Assembly (NCBI RefSeq): GCF_024227715.1 | Contig: NZ_CP100448.1 | Span: 1,116,001-1,180,000 of the forward strand | Length of the DNA: 64,000 nt | Direction of reading: 5' to 3' | Source of the DNA: Halomarina litorea | Lineage (GTDB): Archaea > Halobacteriota > Halobacteria > Halobacteriales > Haloarculaceae | In this document: one piece after another, positions 40,872-49,800 of the stretch | Position numbering within the stretch: the first letter of the stretch is position 1 | Layout: each line of letters opens with the position of its first letter | The notes under the pieces: generated by a model | Seen by the model: only the letters and a program-made list of their open reading frames with translations | Databases searched by the model: none | What the model was told of the DNA's origin: nothing | Translations under genes and position numbers: made by a program

Positions 40872-41672
40872 ATGAAATACAGCGGTTGGCCCGACCCGGG
40901 CGACCTCGTCGTCGGCAACGTCGACGAGATAGAGGACTTCGGCGTGTTCGTGGACCTGGAGGAGTACGAGGACCGACGCGGCCTCGTCCACGTCAGTGAG
41001 GTGGCGAGCGGGTGGATCAAGAACATCCGCGACCACGTCACCCCCGGCGAGACGGTCGTCTGCAAGGTGCTGGAGGTCGACGAGAGCTCCCAGCAGATCG
41101 ACCTCTCCATCAAGGACGTCAACGACCACCAGCGCTCGGACAAGATTCAAGACTGGAAGAACGAGCGCAAGGCCGACAAGTGGATGAGCCTCGCGTTCGG
41201 CGAGGACATGAGCGACGAGCAGTACACCACCGTCGCCAACGGACTGCTCGGCGAGTACGGGTCGCTGTACGACGGCTTCGAGCAGGCGGCCATCCACGGC
41301 AAGGAGGCCCTCGACGGGACCGACCTCTCGGAGGAGGAAATCGAGGCGCTCGTCGCGACGGCCCGCGAGAACGTCTCGGTGCCGTACGTCAACGTGACGG
41401 GCTACGTCCAGTTGCGCTCGCCGAACCCCGAGGGCGTCGACGACGTCCGCGCGGCACTCGAAGCCGCCGAGGGCAACGGCGAGGTGCCAGACGAGGTCGA
41501 ACTGAGCGTCACCTACGTCGGCGCCCCCGAGTACCGCATCAAGGTGAAGGCCCCGAGCTACAAGGTGGCGGAGGACGCCCTCGAAGCCAGCGCGGACCGC
41601 GCGAGGGACGCCATCGCCGAACGCGGCGGCACCGCCCAGTTCCACCGCGAGCGCCAGCTCGAAGACGAGTAG
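40872..41672 (+). CDS. eif2a: Translation initiation factor aIF2, alpha subunit
   Basis: A 266-residue subunit of the GTPase that brings initiator tRNA to the ribosome. The N-terminal S1 domain (about 10-85) has [19 protein letters not shown] and [19 protein letters not shown] helical middle domain (about 90-175) and an alpha/beta C-terminal domain (about 180-266) follow, ending [13 protein letters not shown]. There is no Ser51 regulatory context like that of eukaryotes that I can assign with confidence. It is followed by nop10 after 7 bp and the PAC2 gene after 5 more. Confidence 0.96.
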   Translation: MKYSGWPDPGDLVVGNVDEIEDFGVFVDLEEYEDRRGLVHVSEVASGWIKNIRDHVTPGETVVCKVLEVDESSQQIDLSIKDVNDHQRSDKIQDWKNERKADKWMSLAFGEDMSDEQYTTVANGLLGEYGSLYDGFEQAAIHGKEALDGTDLSEEEIEALVATARENVSVPYVNVTGYVQLRSPNPEGVDDVRAALEAAEGNGEVPDEVELSVTYVGAPEYRIKVKAPSYKVAEDALEASADRARDAIAERGGTAQFHRERQLEDE

Positions 41673-41679
41673 TCAGCGG

Positions 41680-41862
41680 ATGAAGAGCGACATCCGGGTC
41701 TGCGGGGAGTGGCGCGAGACCCACGAGCGCCCCGTGTACACGCTCTCCGACACCTGTCCCGAGTGCGGGGGGCGGGCGGTCAACAGCGCGCCCGCCCCGT
41801 TCGACCCGACGGACCGCTACGGCGAGTACCGACGTTCACTTAAGCGCCGCACCCGCGAGTAG
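41680..41862 (+). CDS. nop10: H/ACA ribonucleoprotein subunit Nop10
   Basis: A 60-residue subunit of the pseudouridylation complex. The zinc ribbon uses C8 and the pair CPEC (about 26-29); archaeal forms often have four cysteines, and only three are clear here. The C-terminal NSAPAPFDPTDRYGEYRR is the conserved linear segment that contacts Cbf5. The position right after aIF2-alpha is conserved in archaea. It starts at ATG 41680, 7 bp after the preceding stop. Confidence 0.95.
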   Translation: MKSDIRVCGEWRETHERPVYTLSDTCPECGGRAVNSAPAPFDPTDRYGEYRRSLKRRTRE

Positions 41863-41867
41863 CGGGT

Positions 41868-42608
41868 ATGGACGAGTTCGACATCGAGCGAGTCGCCGAC
41901 CCGGACCTCGACGAGCCGGTGCTCATCGAGGGGCTGCCGGGCGTCGGGCACGTGGGGAAACTCGCCGCGGAACACCTCCTCGAGGAGTTCGACGCCGACC
42001 TCGTGGCCCGCCTCTACTCCGAGCACTTCCCCCCGCAGGTGACCATCGAGGAGGGGCGCTCGCAGCTCGCCTGTGTCGAGTTCCACGCCATCCCCGAAGT
42101 CGACCTCCTCGTCCTCACGGGCGACCATCAGGCCCAGGACAACGCCGGCCACTACCGCCTCACCGACCGGATTCTCGACATCGCGGAGGACCACGGCGTC
42201 GGGCGGGCCTTCGCGCTCGGCGGCGTCCCCACCGGCGAACTCATCGAGGAGTACAACGTCATCGCCGCCGCCTCCGACGCCGACCTGAAGGAGGAACTCG
42301 AACCGATGGTCGAGTTCCGCGAGGACGAACCCGCCGGCGGCATCGTCGGCGTCTCGGGGCTTCTCCTCGGCCTCGGCGAGCGTCGTGGCATCCCGACTGC
42401 CTGCCTGATGGGCGAGACGTCGGGTTACCTCGTCGACCCCAAGAGTGCCCGCGCGGTCCTCGAAGTGTTACAGGACATCGTCGACTTCGAGGTGGGCTAC
42501 GACTCCCTCGAGGACCGCGCCGAGGAGATGGAAGAGGTCGTCAAGAAGATACAGGAGATGGAACAGGGTGCGGCGCCGAGCGACGACGACCTGCGCTACA
42601 TCGGCTGA
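41868..42608 (+). CDS. PAC2 family proteasome assembly chaperone-like protein
   Basis: A 246-residue protein. LIEGLPGVGHVGKLAAEHLLEEF near residues 18-40 is the family signature, and the fold is a PAC2-type nucleoside-phosphorylase-like sandwich. The C-terminal helix EEMEEVVKKIQEMEQG could form a coiled coil. The family includes archaeal homologues of proteasome assembly chaperones (PbaB-like); direct involvement in the proteasome is only inferred for this one. It follows nop10 by 5 bp, as the last gene of the translation cluster, and overlaps the converging small gene by 13 bp. Confidence 0.88.
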   Translation: MDEFDIERVADPDLDEPVLIEGLPGVGHVGKLAAEHLLEEFDADLVARLYSEHFPPQVTIEEGRSQLACVEFHAIPEVDLLVLTGDHQAQDNAGHYRLTDRILDIAEDHGVGRAFALGGVPTGELIEEYNVIAAASDADLKEELEPMVEFREDEPAGGIVGVSGLLLGLGERRGIPTACLMGETSGYLVDPKSARAVLEVLQDIVDFEVGYDSLEDRAEEMEEVVKKIQEMEQGAAPSDDDLRYIG

Positions 42609-42868
42609 CCGTCCCGCGACCTCTCCACCCGCCGTTCCCGGCCGTCCCCCTCACAGAGCACCTCGCCCGCCTCGCTGTCGAGGTAGAACGCTTCGCCCGC
42701 CCCGACGGACGCGCCACAGACCGCACAGCCGTCGGCGTGGTCGATGGCGTACTTCGTGCCCTCCACGTCCGTCCGGAGTCGTCCCGCCTCCCGTGCGGGT
42801 CGGGTCAGTCCCTCGCCGATGGCCGTGTACTCCTCCCCGTCAGCCGCCTCGAACCTGATGACTGGCAC
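42596..42868 (-). CDS. Small zinc-ribbon-like protein
   Basis: A 90-residue protein from GTG 42868 (MPVIRFEAADGEEYTAIG). It has a Cys pair CAVC near residues 53-56 and one more Cys in EVLCEGD near residue 74, three of the four that a zinc ribbon would need. A fourth may be substituted by the His in DHADGC. Strands dominate the rest. Its stop overlaps the PAC2 gene end by 13 bp, convergent. I do not recognise the family; the codon use supports a real gene. The start could also be a nearby alternative, since no ATG is in frame. Confidence 0.65.
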   Translation of the reverse strand: MPVIRFEAADGEEYTAIGEGLTRPAREAGRLRTDVEGTKYAIDHADGCAVCGASVGAGEAFYLDSEAGEVLCEGDGRERRVERSRDGQPM

Positions 42869-42937
42869 GGGTGAGGAGAGGGCCGCCAGCGCTTTACCCT
42901 TCGTGAGGTTCTTGAGGGTACCATCCCTACCTCGCGT

Positions 42938-43549
42938 GTGAACACGGTGGCGCAGGCGGTACTGCCGAACTGGCTCTTCCTCGGGATACTCATCGGCATC
43001 GGCCTGAGCGTCTTCGTCGCCGGGGCGTTCGTCGTCGGGCGGCGGGCGTTCCCCGACCCGCCGTCGACGGGTCCCCGGCGGAGCGGCGAGACGCGTCGTC
43101 GCGCCGAGATTCGCCAGTACCTCCGCGCCATCGACGAACCGTTCGCGGAGGACCACGTCGTCGCCGGCGAGACGGTCGAGTTCTACCTGCCGCGACGCGA
43201 CGTCGCCATCACCTTCGACCCGCGGGTGTTCTACGCCATCGAGCGCGGGTCCGCCTACACGTACCCCGTCCTCGTCGAACACGAGATGCCGGGAATGTTC
43301 CTCGGGTCGCGCCTCCCCTTCGAGACGCCGGACCTCGGGTTCGGCGACGGGGAGCGGGACGACGAGGTAGACCGGGATCGGGCCGCCTTCGCCGTCCTCG
43401 GCCTCCCGGCAAGTGCAAGCGAGAACGAGGTGCGGGCGGCCTACCGCGCGAAGGTCAAGGCCGTCCACCCCGACCAGGGGGGCGACCCCGACGAGTTCAG
43501 ACAGCTTCAGGAGGCCTACGCCACCGCCCGCGAACAGGTCGCCGGGTGA
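42938..43549 (+). CDS. Membrane-anchored J-domain protein
   Basis: A 203-residue protein from GTG 42938. One N-terminal helix (about 8-32) anchors it, then comes a soluble part of about 110 residues with two strand-rich segments, and a J domain at the C-terminus (about 145-203). The HPD motif is in KVKAVHPDQGGDPDEF, preceded by the typical AYRAKVKAVH helix II. The J domain should stimulate DnaK ATPase at the membrane. It ends 4 bp before the metallophosphoesterase gene, so the two are probably co-transcribed. What the middle domain recognises is unknown. Confidence 0.85.
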   Translation: MNTVAQAVLPNWLFLGILIGIGLSVFVAGAFVVGRRAFPDPPSTGPRRSGETRRRAEIRQYLRAIDEPFAEDHVVAGETVEFYLPRRDVAITFDPRVFYAIERGSAYTYPVLVEHEMPGMFLGSRLPFETPDLGFGDGERDDEVDRDRAAFAVLGLPASASENEVRAAYRAKVKAVHPDQGGDPDEFRQLQEAYATAREQVAG

Positions 43550-43553
43550 CGCG

Positions 43554-44252
43554 ATGCCCGGGGGAGTCCAGTACCGCGACCGCGCCGTCTACCTCGAACC
43601 GGCGTCGACGCTCGTCCTCGCGGACCTCCACGTCGGCCGTGACGCGACGAGCGACGTCGCGTTCCCCGTCGGCGAGCGGCGCGACCTGACGGGGCGACTC
43701 GAGGCGCTGCTGGCACAGTTCTCCCCCGAGACGGTCGTGTTCGCGGGCGACGTCCTCCACTCGTTCTCGGAGATACCGCGGGAGACGCCCGAGACGCTGG
43801 CGGCGCTCCGGCGGGCCGTCCGCGAGGCCGGCGCACGCCTCGTCGTCACGCCGGGGAACCACGACACGATGCTCGCTTCGCTGTGGGACGGCCCGACCGC
43901 GGACGCCCACCGAGTCGGCGGCGACGAGGGCGACACCGTCGTCTGTCACGGCCACGCGGTCCCCGACGTGAACGCCGCCCGCTACGTCCTCGGACACGAC
44001 CACCCGACCATCACCATCGAGGGGCGCACGCACCCTTGCTACCTCTGGGGCGAGCATCGAGGCAGCGAGGTGCTGATGCTCCCGGCGTTTACCCGCCTCG
44101 CGGCGGGCGTGGTCATCAACCGGATGTGGGCGAGCGACTTCCAGTCGCCGTTCGTGACGGACGCGAACGTCCTCCGGCCGGTGGTCGCGAGCGAATCGAG
44201 CGACGAGGTCCACGAGTTCCCCCCGCTCGGGGAGTTCCGTCGCCTGCTCTGA
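43554..44252 (+). CDS. Metallophosphoesterase (MJ0037/ligase-associated-like)
   Basis: A 232-residue calcineurin-like phosphoesterase. Metal-binding motifs are VLADLHVGRD (D and H near residue 22-24), VVFAGDVLHSF (D near 62), VVTPGNHDTML (N-H-D near 101), VVCHGHAVP and VLGHDHPTI (H-x-H). The order and spacing resemble archaeal MJ0037-type nucleases or phosphatases. It is coupled closely to the J-domain gene. The substrate may be DNA, RNA or a cyclic nucleotide. Confidence 0.88.
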   Translation: MPGGVQYRDRAVYLEPASTLVLADLHVGRDATSDVAFPVGERRDLTGRLEALLAQFSPETVVFAGDVLHSFSEIPRETPETLAALRRAVREAGARLVVTPGNHDTMLASLWDGPTADAHRVGGDEGDTVVCHGHAVPDVNAARYVLGHDHPTITIEGRTHPCYLWGEHRGSEVLMLPAFTRLAAGVVINRMWASDFQSPFVTDANVLRPVVASESSDEVHEFPPLGEFRRLL

Positions 44253-44382
44253 CCCGTCCGGGAGGACGCTTCCTGTGCAAGCGCCGGCTTCACGCTCGAA
44301 GGCGCGGTACGACGGTCCACTGAACGGCGACGTGACGCGACGTCCCCGACGACCCGTCGCGCGTCCGCCGACGCACACCAGC

Positions 44383-45564
44383 ATGCACACAGACTACGAA
44401 CTCCACGAACGCATCCAGCAGGTCTCGGGCGTCGAGGCGGACACGGACCGACTCGTCACGCTCTCGCTCCCGGCAGGCGGGTCGCTCGCGGAGGCTCGCG
44501 AGCGCATCCAGTCGGAACACGCCGAAGCGGAGTACATCGACTCGGACGGCACCGACGCGCCGGTTCGCGAGGCCCTCGAACGCGTCCGGCGCGTCCTGGG
44601 GGAGTACGAGGAAACGCCCGCGAACGGCCTCGTCGTCTACGCGGGCGTCGTCGACGGCGAGGTGGCCGACTGGATCTTCGACGACCTGCCCGGGTCCGTC
44701 GACGCCTCGGTGTACGCCCAGGCAAACACGTTCGACGTGGGGCCGCTGGAAGCCGCCTCGTCGCCCGACGCAACCCACGGCCTCGTCGTGGTCGAACGCG
44801 GGGGCGGGGCGATCGGGCGCTTCGAAGACGGCGGAGTCGAACACGTCGAGACGGTCGAGAGCGGTGTCATGGGGAAGACGCGGGCCGGCGGGCAGTCCGC
44901 CGACCGCTTCGAGCGCAAGCGCGAGGAACAGAAGGAGGACTTCTTCGAGGCCGTCGCCGAGGCCGCCGCCCGCGCGTTCCTCCCCGCCGAGACCACCGGG
45001 AACGCCACGGAGGACGTAGCCGCCGCTGACGACGACGAGCGAGGCGGCGAACCGACCGTCGACTCCCTCCTCCTCGGCGGGACCGACGTGACCGTCGACC
45101 AGTTCCAGACCGGCGAGTTCCTCGACCACCGCCTGCGCGAGCGAGTCGCTGGCGGGACGTTCCCCGTCGAGTACGCCTCCGAGCAGGGGCTGCGTCAACT
45201 CGCCGAGAAGGGGGAGAGCCACCTCCTCTCGCCCGAGGAACGGGCCGCCCACGAGACGCTCGACCGGTTCTTCGCGGCGGTCGGCGCGTCGGGGGAGGCG
45301 ACGGACGACGGCGGCGACGAAGGGACGGAGTCGGACCCGGTGGTCTACGGGCACGACGACGTGGCACAGGCCATCGAGTTCGAGGCCGTCGAGACGCTCC
45401 TCGTCGCCGAGTCGCTCTCCATCGAAGAACTCGGCGAGTACGAGAAGCGCGTCACTGACATCGGCGGCGAGGTGGTGGTCGTCCCCGCCGACGTCGAGCG
45501 TGGCGAGCAGTTCGAGACCGGCTTCGGCGGCGTCGGGGCGCTCCTGCGGTTCCCCGTCGAGTGA
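44383..45564 (+). CDS. aRF1-like/Vms1-type protein with GGQ but no NIKS
   Basis: A 393-residue protein with the three-domain plan of archaeal release factor 1. The N-terminal domain aligns with the stop-codon reading domain, but where aRF1 has NIKS this has YIDS (51-54). The middle domain keeps VMGKTRAGGQSADRFERKR with GGQ at 169-171, the peptidyl-tRNA hydrolysis motif. The C-terminal domain (about 330-393) is close to the eL30/eRF1 type. From memory it matches the family annotated as Vms1/Ankzf1 peptidyl-tRNA hydrolase. It likely acts in ribosome rescue, not in normal termination. Confidence 0.85.
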   Translation: MHTDYELHERIQQVSGVEADTDRLVTLSLPAGGSLAEARERIQSEHAEAEYIDSDGTDAPVREALERVRRVLGEYEETPANGLVVYAGVVDGEVADWIFDDLPGSVDASVYAQANTFDVGPLEAASSPDATHGLVVVERGGGAIGRFEDGGVEHVETVESGVMGKTRAGGQSADRFERKREEQKEDFFEAVAEAAARAFLPAETTGNATEDVAAADDDERGGEPTVDSLLLGGTDVTVDQFQTGEFLDHRLRERVAGGTFPVEYASEQGLRQLAEKGESHLLSPEERAAHETLDRFFAAVGASGEATDDGGDEGTESDPVVYGHDDVAQAIEFEAVETLLVAESLSIEELGEYEKRVTDIGGEVVVVPADVERGEQFETGFGGVGALLRFPVE

Positions 45565-45573
45565 GCCGCCGGG

Positions 45574-46836
45574 CTACGTCTCCCGGTCGACGACCGCGTC
45601 TGCGACCCGCTTGCCGCTCTCCAGCGCACCGTTGATGGATGACCACTCGGTGTAGTCGCCGGCGAGATACACCGGTCCGTCCGGCGCGTCCACGGCGGGG
45701 AGGGTGTCCCGGAACCCGGGTGGCTGGGCGAACTGCGCGAACTCGACGCGCTCGGTCCGCAGGTGGGTCAACTCGTCGAAGTTCCGCACCGGGAACCACG
45801 CTGCCAGCGTCTCGCGGGTCCGCTCGGTGAGTTCCTCGTCGGTCGCGTCGGGCGTCCCGAGATACGTCGCCGAGAGCAGTTGCTGGCCGTCGGGGGCGTA
45901 CTCGGGCGCGACGTCCGAGAGCGGGGCGACCTGGTTGGGCGCGTCGTCGACCGCGTTGAGGAGCAGGCGCTTGCCGGTGTCGAGGGGGACGTGGTCGGGC
46001 AGCGAGAGGTACTGGGTGACACAGCCGTTCGCCGCCTCGGGCGTCTCGACGCCGGTCAACTCGGCCGCCGACGCGGGGTCGGTCGCGACGACGGCCGCGT
46101 CGAACGCGACCGTCTCGCCCCTGAGGTCGACCGTCACGCCGTCGCCGTCCGGGCGGACCGCCTCGACGGTCACGCCGGTGTCGATGGACGCCCCCGAGTC
46201 GCGGGCGCGCGCGCCCACCTGCTCTGGTATCGCGCTCATCCCGACGGCGGGGACCGCGATACGTCCCGCGGAGAGCATCTTGAAGGTGTACTCGAAGACG
46301 ACGCTCGACGTGCCGAGCGAGCGGTCGAGGGTGATGCCGCCGTAGAACGGCGCGGCGAAGTTCTCGACGAACTGCCGGGAGAACCCCCGCTCGGCGAGGT
46401 AGGACTGGATGTCCGTATCGGGGGCCGAGAGGATGGCGTCGACGTCCTCGTGTTCGAGTTCGCGCTGGAGGCGGAACGTCCGCAGTTTGTCGGTGAGGCG
46501 CACGTCGGTGTTGAACAGCGTCTCGGTCAGCGCGCCGGGGTCGCGGAGGGGGTCCGAGAGGACGCTCCGGTGGCCGGGACGGGCGATGGTCGCCCCCGGC
46601 GTGAACGTCCGCAGGTCGAGGGCCGCGTAGTCGAGTTCCCGGCGTGCGGCGGGGTACGCGGTGAACAGCACCTGGAACCCCCGGTCGAAGGTGAAGCCGT
46701 CCTCGTGGGTGGTTCTGACCCTGCCGCCGACCGTCGCCTCGCGTTCGTACAACTGGACGTCGACGCCCGCCACCGCGAGGTGCCGTGCCGCCACCAGCCC
46801 GGCGAGTCCCCCACCGACGACCGCAACACGTGTCAT
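45574..46836 (-). CDS. NAD(P)/FAD-dependent amine-oxidase/phytoene-desaturase-like oxidoreductase
   Basis: A 420-residue flavoprotein. MTRVAVVGGGLAGLVAARHL at the start is the FAD Rossmann motif, and VYLAGDYTEWSSINGALESG near 385-405 is the C-terminal FAD motif of the amine oxidase/protoporphyrinogen oxidase/carotenoid desaturase superfamily. Position 35-45 has LYEREATVGGRVRT with the family's GGR. There is no transmembrane anchor. The size is smaller than phytoene desaturase and nearer to protoporphyrinogen-oxidase-like proteins; substrate unknown. The start ATG at 46834-46836 is chosen because the Rossmann motif must begin near residue 4. Confidence 0.85.
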   Translation of the reverse strand: MTRVAVVGGGLAGLVAARHLAVAGVDVQLYEREATVGGRVRTTHEDGFTFDRGFQVLFTAYPAARRELDYAALDLRTFTPGATIARPGHRSVLSDPLRDPGALTETLFNTDVRLTDKLRTFRLQRELEHEDVDAILSAPDTDIQSYLAERGFSRQFVENFAAPFYGGITLDRSLGTSSVVFEYTFKMLSAGRIAVPAVGMSAIPEQVGARARDSGASIDTGVTVEAVRPDGDGVTVDLRGETVAFDAAVVATDPASAAELTGVETPEAANGCVTQYLSLPDHVPLDTGKRLLLNAVDDAPNQVAPLSDVAPEYAPDGQQLLSATYLGTPDATDEELTERTRETLAAWFPVRNFDELTHLRTERVEFAQFAQPPGFRDTLPAVDAPDGPVYLAGDYTEWSSINGALESGKRVADAVVDRET

Positions 46837-46928
46837 GGCCGACAGCACTCGCGGGGAGGGTATAAACACCGGCGGGCGGCGCGGGCGGAGACGGACACGG
46901 CTTAGTCGCTCGCGGCGCTAGCGCCGGT

Positions 46929-48101
46929 ATGGACACGACGTCGGCCTTCGAGGGACTGGTCTGTCCGGGGACGGACGAGCACTTCGACGCCGGGACGAGC
47001 CACCACCCGGAGGGACGGCCGCTGGACGCGGTGTACGACTACGACTCGATGACGCTCTCGCGCGAGCAACTCGAATCGCGCCCCACGGGGCCGGCGAAGT
47101 ACGCCGAACTGCTCCCGTTCCCGCCGGACGCGCGGTTCACGCTCGGCGAGGGAGCGACGCCGCTGGTCGAGGCACCGGCGCTCGCGGAGTCGCTCGGCGT
47201 GGGTCGCGTCGTCGTCAAGGACGAGGGGCGCAACCCGACGGGCACCTTCGAGGACCGGGGGCTAGCGCTCGCGGTGGCGGCGGCACGACAGCACGGCGCC
47301 GAGGACGTGGCGCTGGCGACGACGGGCGACGGCGGGCAGTCGGCGGCGGCCTACGCCGCGCGCGCGGGACTGACGAGCCACTCGTTCGTCCCGACCCGGT
47401 CGACGTTCGTCACGAAGGCGATGATAAACGTCCACGGCGGCGACATGCGCGTCGTCGAGGGGCGCTACCCGGACGCGGAGGCGGCCTTCGAGGAGGGGGC
47501 GGCCGACGAGGACTGGTACTCCCTGCAAGAGTTCGCGACGCCCTACCGTCACGAGGGGCAGAAGCCCGTGATGTACGAACTCCTCGAACAGCTGGACTGG
47601 TCGGTCCCGGACGCCGTCTTCTACCCCTTCGAGGGTGGGTCGGGCCTCGTCGGGATGCACAAGGGGGCACGCGAGTTCCGAGAGTTGGGACTCGTCGACG
47701 ACGTGCCGCCGCTGTACGCCTGCCAGTCGACGGGCTGTGCGCCGGTCGTGGAGGCGTTCGAGGCGGGACGGTCGAGTCACGACCCGTGGGAGGTCCCGGA
47801 CACCGTCTGTGGCGGCATCGAACTCCCCGACCCGGCGGGCGGCGAACTCGTCCAGACGGCGCTGCGCGAGAGCGACGGCGGGGCCGTCGCGACGGACGAC
47901 GAGGACATCCTCGAGAGCGCGGCGGCCGTCGCCAGTCGGGAGGGAATCGAGATGAGCGCCTCGGCGGCGAGCGCGGCCAGCGCGCTCTGGTCGGTGGCCG
48001 ACGAGTACGGCCCCGACGACACGCTCGTCCTCGTCAACACCTCCGCCGGGACGAAGGACGCGGACCTCCTGCGCAGTCACCTGATGGGACAGGGGTTCTG
48101 A
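46929..48101 (+). CDS. Threonine-synthase-like fold-type II protein lacking PLP lysine
   Basis: A 390-residue protein similar to threonine synthase. VVKDEGRNPTGTFEDRGLAL (kept as PTGTFEDRG at 103-111) aligns with the PLP site PTGSFKDRG, with E108 replacing the Schiff-base lysine (codon GAG). ATTGDGGQSAAAYAARAG and EGGSGLVGM match the pyridoxal-phosphate phosphate-binding loops, and the C-terminal NTSAGTKDAD replaces the usual end. The N-terminal Cys-rich finger of haloarchaeal threonine synthases is reduced to a single VCPG. It may be a non-catalytic paralogue or one with changed chemistry. Coding quality is good throughout, so it is not simply decaying. Confidence 0.82.
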   Translation: MDTTSAFEGLVCPGTDEHFDAGTSHHPEGRPLDAVYDYDSMTLSREQLESRPTGPAKYAELLPFPPDARFTLGEGATPLVEAPALAESLGVGRVVVKDEGRNPTGTFEDRGLALAVAAARQHGAEDVALATTGDGGQSAAAYAARAGLTSHSFVPTRSTFVTKAMINVHGGDMRVVEGRYPDAEAAFEEGAADEDWYSLQEFATPYRHEGQKPVMYELLEQLDWSVPDAVFYPFEGGSGLVGMHKGAREFRELGLVDDVPPLYACQSTGCAPVVEAFEAGRSSHDPWEVPDTVCGGIELPDPAGGELVQTALRESDGGAVATDDEDILESAAAVASREGIEMSASAASAASALWSVADEYGPDDTLVLVNTSAGTKDADLLRSHLMGQGF

Positions 48102-48332
48102 GTCGGGAACGGTCGCTCGTGGGTGTCGTGTGGCGAACAGGCGGCGGGTATCTGTGCCGCTCGCGAGGCGTCGTGCCGCACAGTCGCTGTCGGTCGACTC
48201 GTCGCCGACCGCGACCGCCCCGCGTCGGTGCGTCAGGTCACGGCGGGGGTGGTCCCGCAACCGTACTTCAACCCTCGCGTCGCCCGACGCTTTCGGTGTG
48301 TTTTTCGGGCCGCCGCCCGGCAATGCGGGTGA

Positions 48333-48992
48333 ATGGGAGTCGCCGTCACCTTGCTCGCGGGCGTCGTGTTCGGGTTGGCGCTCGCCGCCCCGCCGGGCCC
48401 GATGAACGCCATCATCGCCGAGGAGAGCGTCGTCCGCGGCTGGGACGCCGGCGTGCGTGCGGGCTTCGGTGCGATGCTCGCGGACTTCTGTTTCTTCCTC
48501 GGTGCCCTGTTCGGCGTCGTCGCGTTCGTCCAGCGTTACCCGCTCGTGCGGGGGGCGATGGTCGGCGTCGGCGGCGTGTTGATGCTCTACTTCGGCTACG
48601 GGGCGGCGAGAGAACTGGAGAGTGGTTTCCGGGCCGAAGGGGCCGACGGCAAGGGCTTTCGCAAGGCGTTCGTCCTCGCCATCACCAACCCCTATCAGGT
48701 CGTCTTCTGGCTGACCGGCGGCGTCGCCCTCCTCGCGCCGGGGACCGTTGACGTACTGGAACCGCTCTCCGGTGCGCTGGCGGACCTGCTCGTGGTACGG
48801 ACCGGAAGCCCGGCGCTCCTCGTGGGCCTGTTCGGCGGCATCGCCGTCTGGGTGGTCGGGTTCCCCGCGGCGCTCGTGGCCGCCGAGCGCCGCATGGACG
48901 CCCTCGCGCCCGTCGTCGCGGGCGTCAGCGCCGTCGTCCTCGGCGGGTTCGGCGTCTACTTCCTCTACGACGCGCTGATGACCGTGTTATAG
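48333..48992 (+). CDS. LysE/RhtB family amino-acid exporter
   Basis: A 219-residue membrane protein with six helices. LAAPPGPMNAIIAEESVVRG near residues 18-37 is the hallmark of LysE/RhtB exporters (APPGP then N). Helices 3 and 4 are joined by KGFRKAFVLAITNPYQVVFW, another family block. It probably exports amino acids or related compounds; specificity cannot be inferred. Convergent with the HD-domain gene, with one base between the stop codons. Upstream 48102-48332 is GC-rich and holds no clear gene. Confidence 0.88.
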   Translation: MGVAVTLLAGVVFGLALAAPPGPMNAIIAEESVVRGWDAGVRAGFGAMLADFCFFLGALFGVVAFVQRYPLVRGAMVGVGGVLMLYFGYGAARELESGFRAEGADGKGFRKAFVLAITNPYQVVFWLTGGVALLAPGTVDVLEPLSGALADLLVVRTGSPALLVGLFGGIAVWVVGFPAALVAAERRMDALAPVVAGVSAVVLGGFGVYFLYDALMTVL

Positions 48993-48993
48993 G

Positions 48994-49695
48994 TTACCGT
49001 TCGTCCTCGGTGGGGTCGTCGATGGACTCCATCTCGACGACTTCGCTCTCCAGCCACTCGCAGAACCAGCGTACGCGCTTGAGGCGCTGGTGGGCGATGC
49101 TCTCGGCCGTCTCGGACTCGATGCGCCGGACGGCGTCCTCGCCGCGTTCGAGGACGCGCTTGACCATCTCGGAGGCGTCCATGTGCGTGCGGGCCTCGTA
49201 GCCCATCCGCAGGAGCATCAGCGTCGTCCCGTTGGCTCCCACCTTGTCGAGCAGGTCGGCCTCGATGAGACAGCGCGTCTCGAGGGGGAGGTCCGAGAGC
49301 GGTCCCTGATAGGAGTGCTCCTCGATGGACGTACAGACCTCGTCGACGAACGACTCGGGGTACTCGCAGTGCGCCTCGAGGTACTCGCGGGCGACGCGCG
49401 CGCCCTCGTCGGCGTGGACGTCCTGGTCGGCCTCCAGTTTCGAGATGTCGTGGAACAGGGCCGCGACGCGGACGACGTCCATGTTCGCCCCTTCCCGGCG
49501 GGCGATGCGCGTCGCCAGGTCGACGACGTTCAGGATGTGGTTGAACCGGTACTCGGCGGAGTGCCACGGGTACCAGCGCATCCGACCGCCGCCGTCCTCG
49601 CTCTCGACGCTGGCGGCGAGGTAGTCGTGGACGAACCGTTTCATCTGCTCGAAGTCGGCATCCGTGACGGGCGACTCGCGGATTTCAACCCCCAC
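48994..49695 (-). CDS. HD-domain metal-dependent phosphohydrolase
   Basis: A 233-residue HD-superfamily protein. The metal-binding His comes from NHILNVVDLATRIA (about 53-66), the HD pair is in ALFHDISKLEAD near 84-96, and a later Asp is in LIEADLLDKVGANG (about 170). The fold runs from about residue 40 to 180, followed by a helical tail rich in Arg and Glu with EWLESEVVEMES at the end. Related proteins hydrolyse nucleotides or nucleotide second messengers. Substrate unknown. The start MGVEIRESPV at 49693-49695 is followed at once by a soluble helix. Confidence 0.88.
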   Translation of the reverse strand: MGVEIRESPVTDADFEQMKRFVHDYLAASVESEDGGGRMRWYPWHSAEYRFNHILNVVDLATRIARREGANMDVVRVAALFHDISKLEADQDVHADEGARVAREYLEAHCEYPESFVDEVCTSIEEHSYQGPLSDLPLETRCLIEADLLDKVGANGTTLMLLRMGYEARTHMDASEMVKRVLERGEDAVRRIESETAESIAHQRLKRVRWFCEWLESEVVEMESIDDPTEDER

Positions 49696-49800
49696 GGTAC
49701 CACCTCCGAAGGGCGTGCTCGTTCATATTGGCCGTAAATACTACAGTTCGAGTCTTGAGGCTTACGACAGGTAAAAACGGACCGACATCCTCGAACGACT

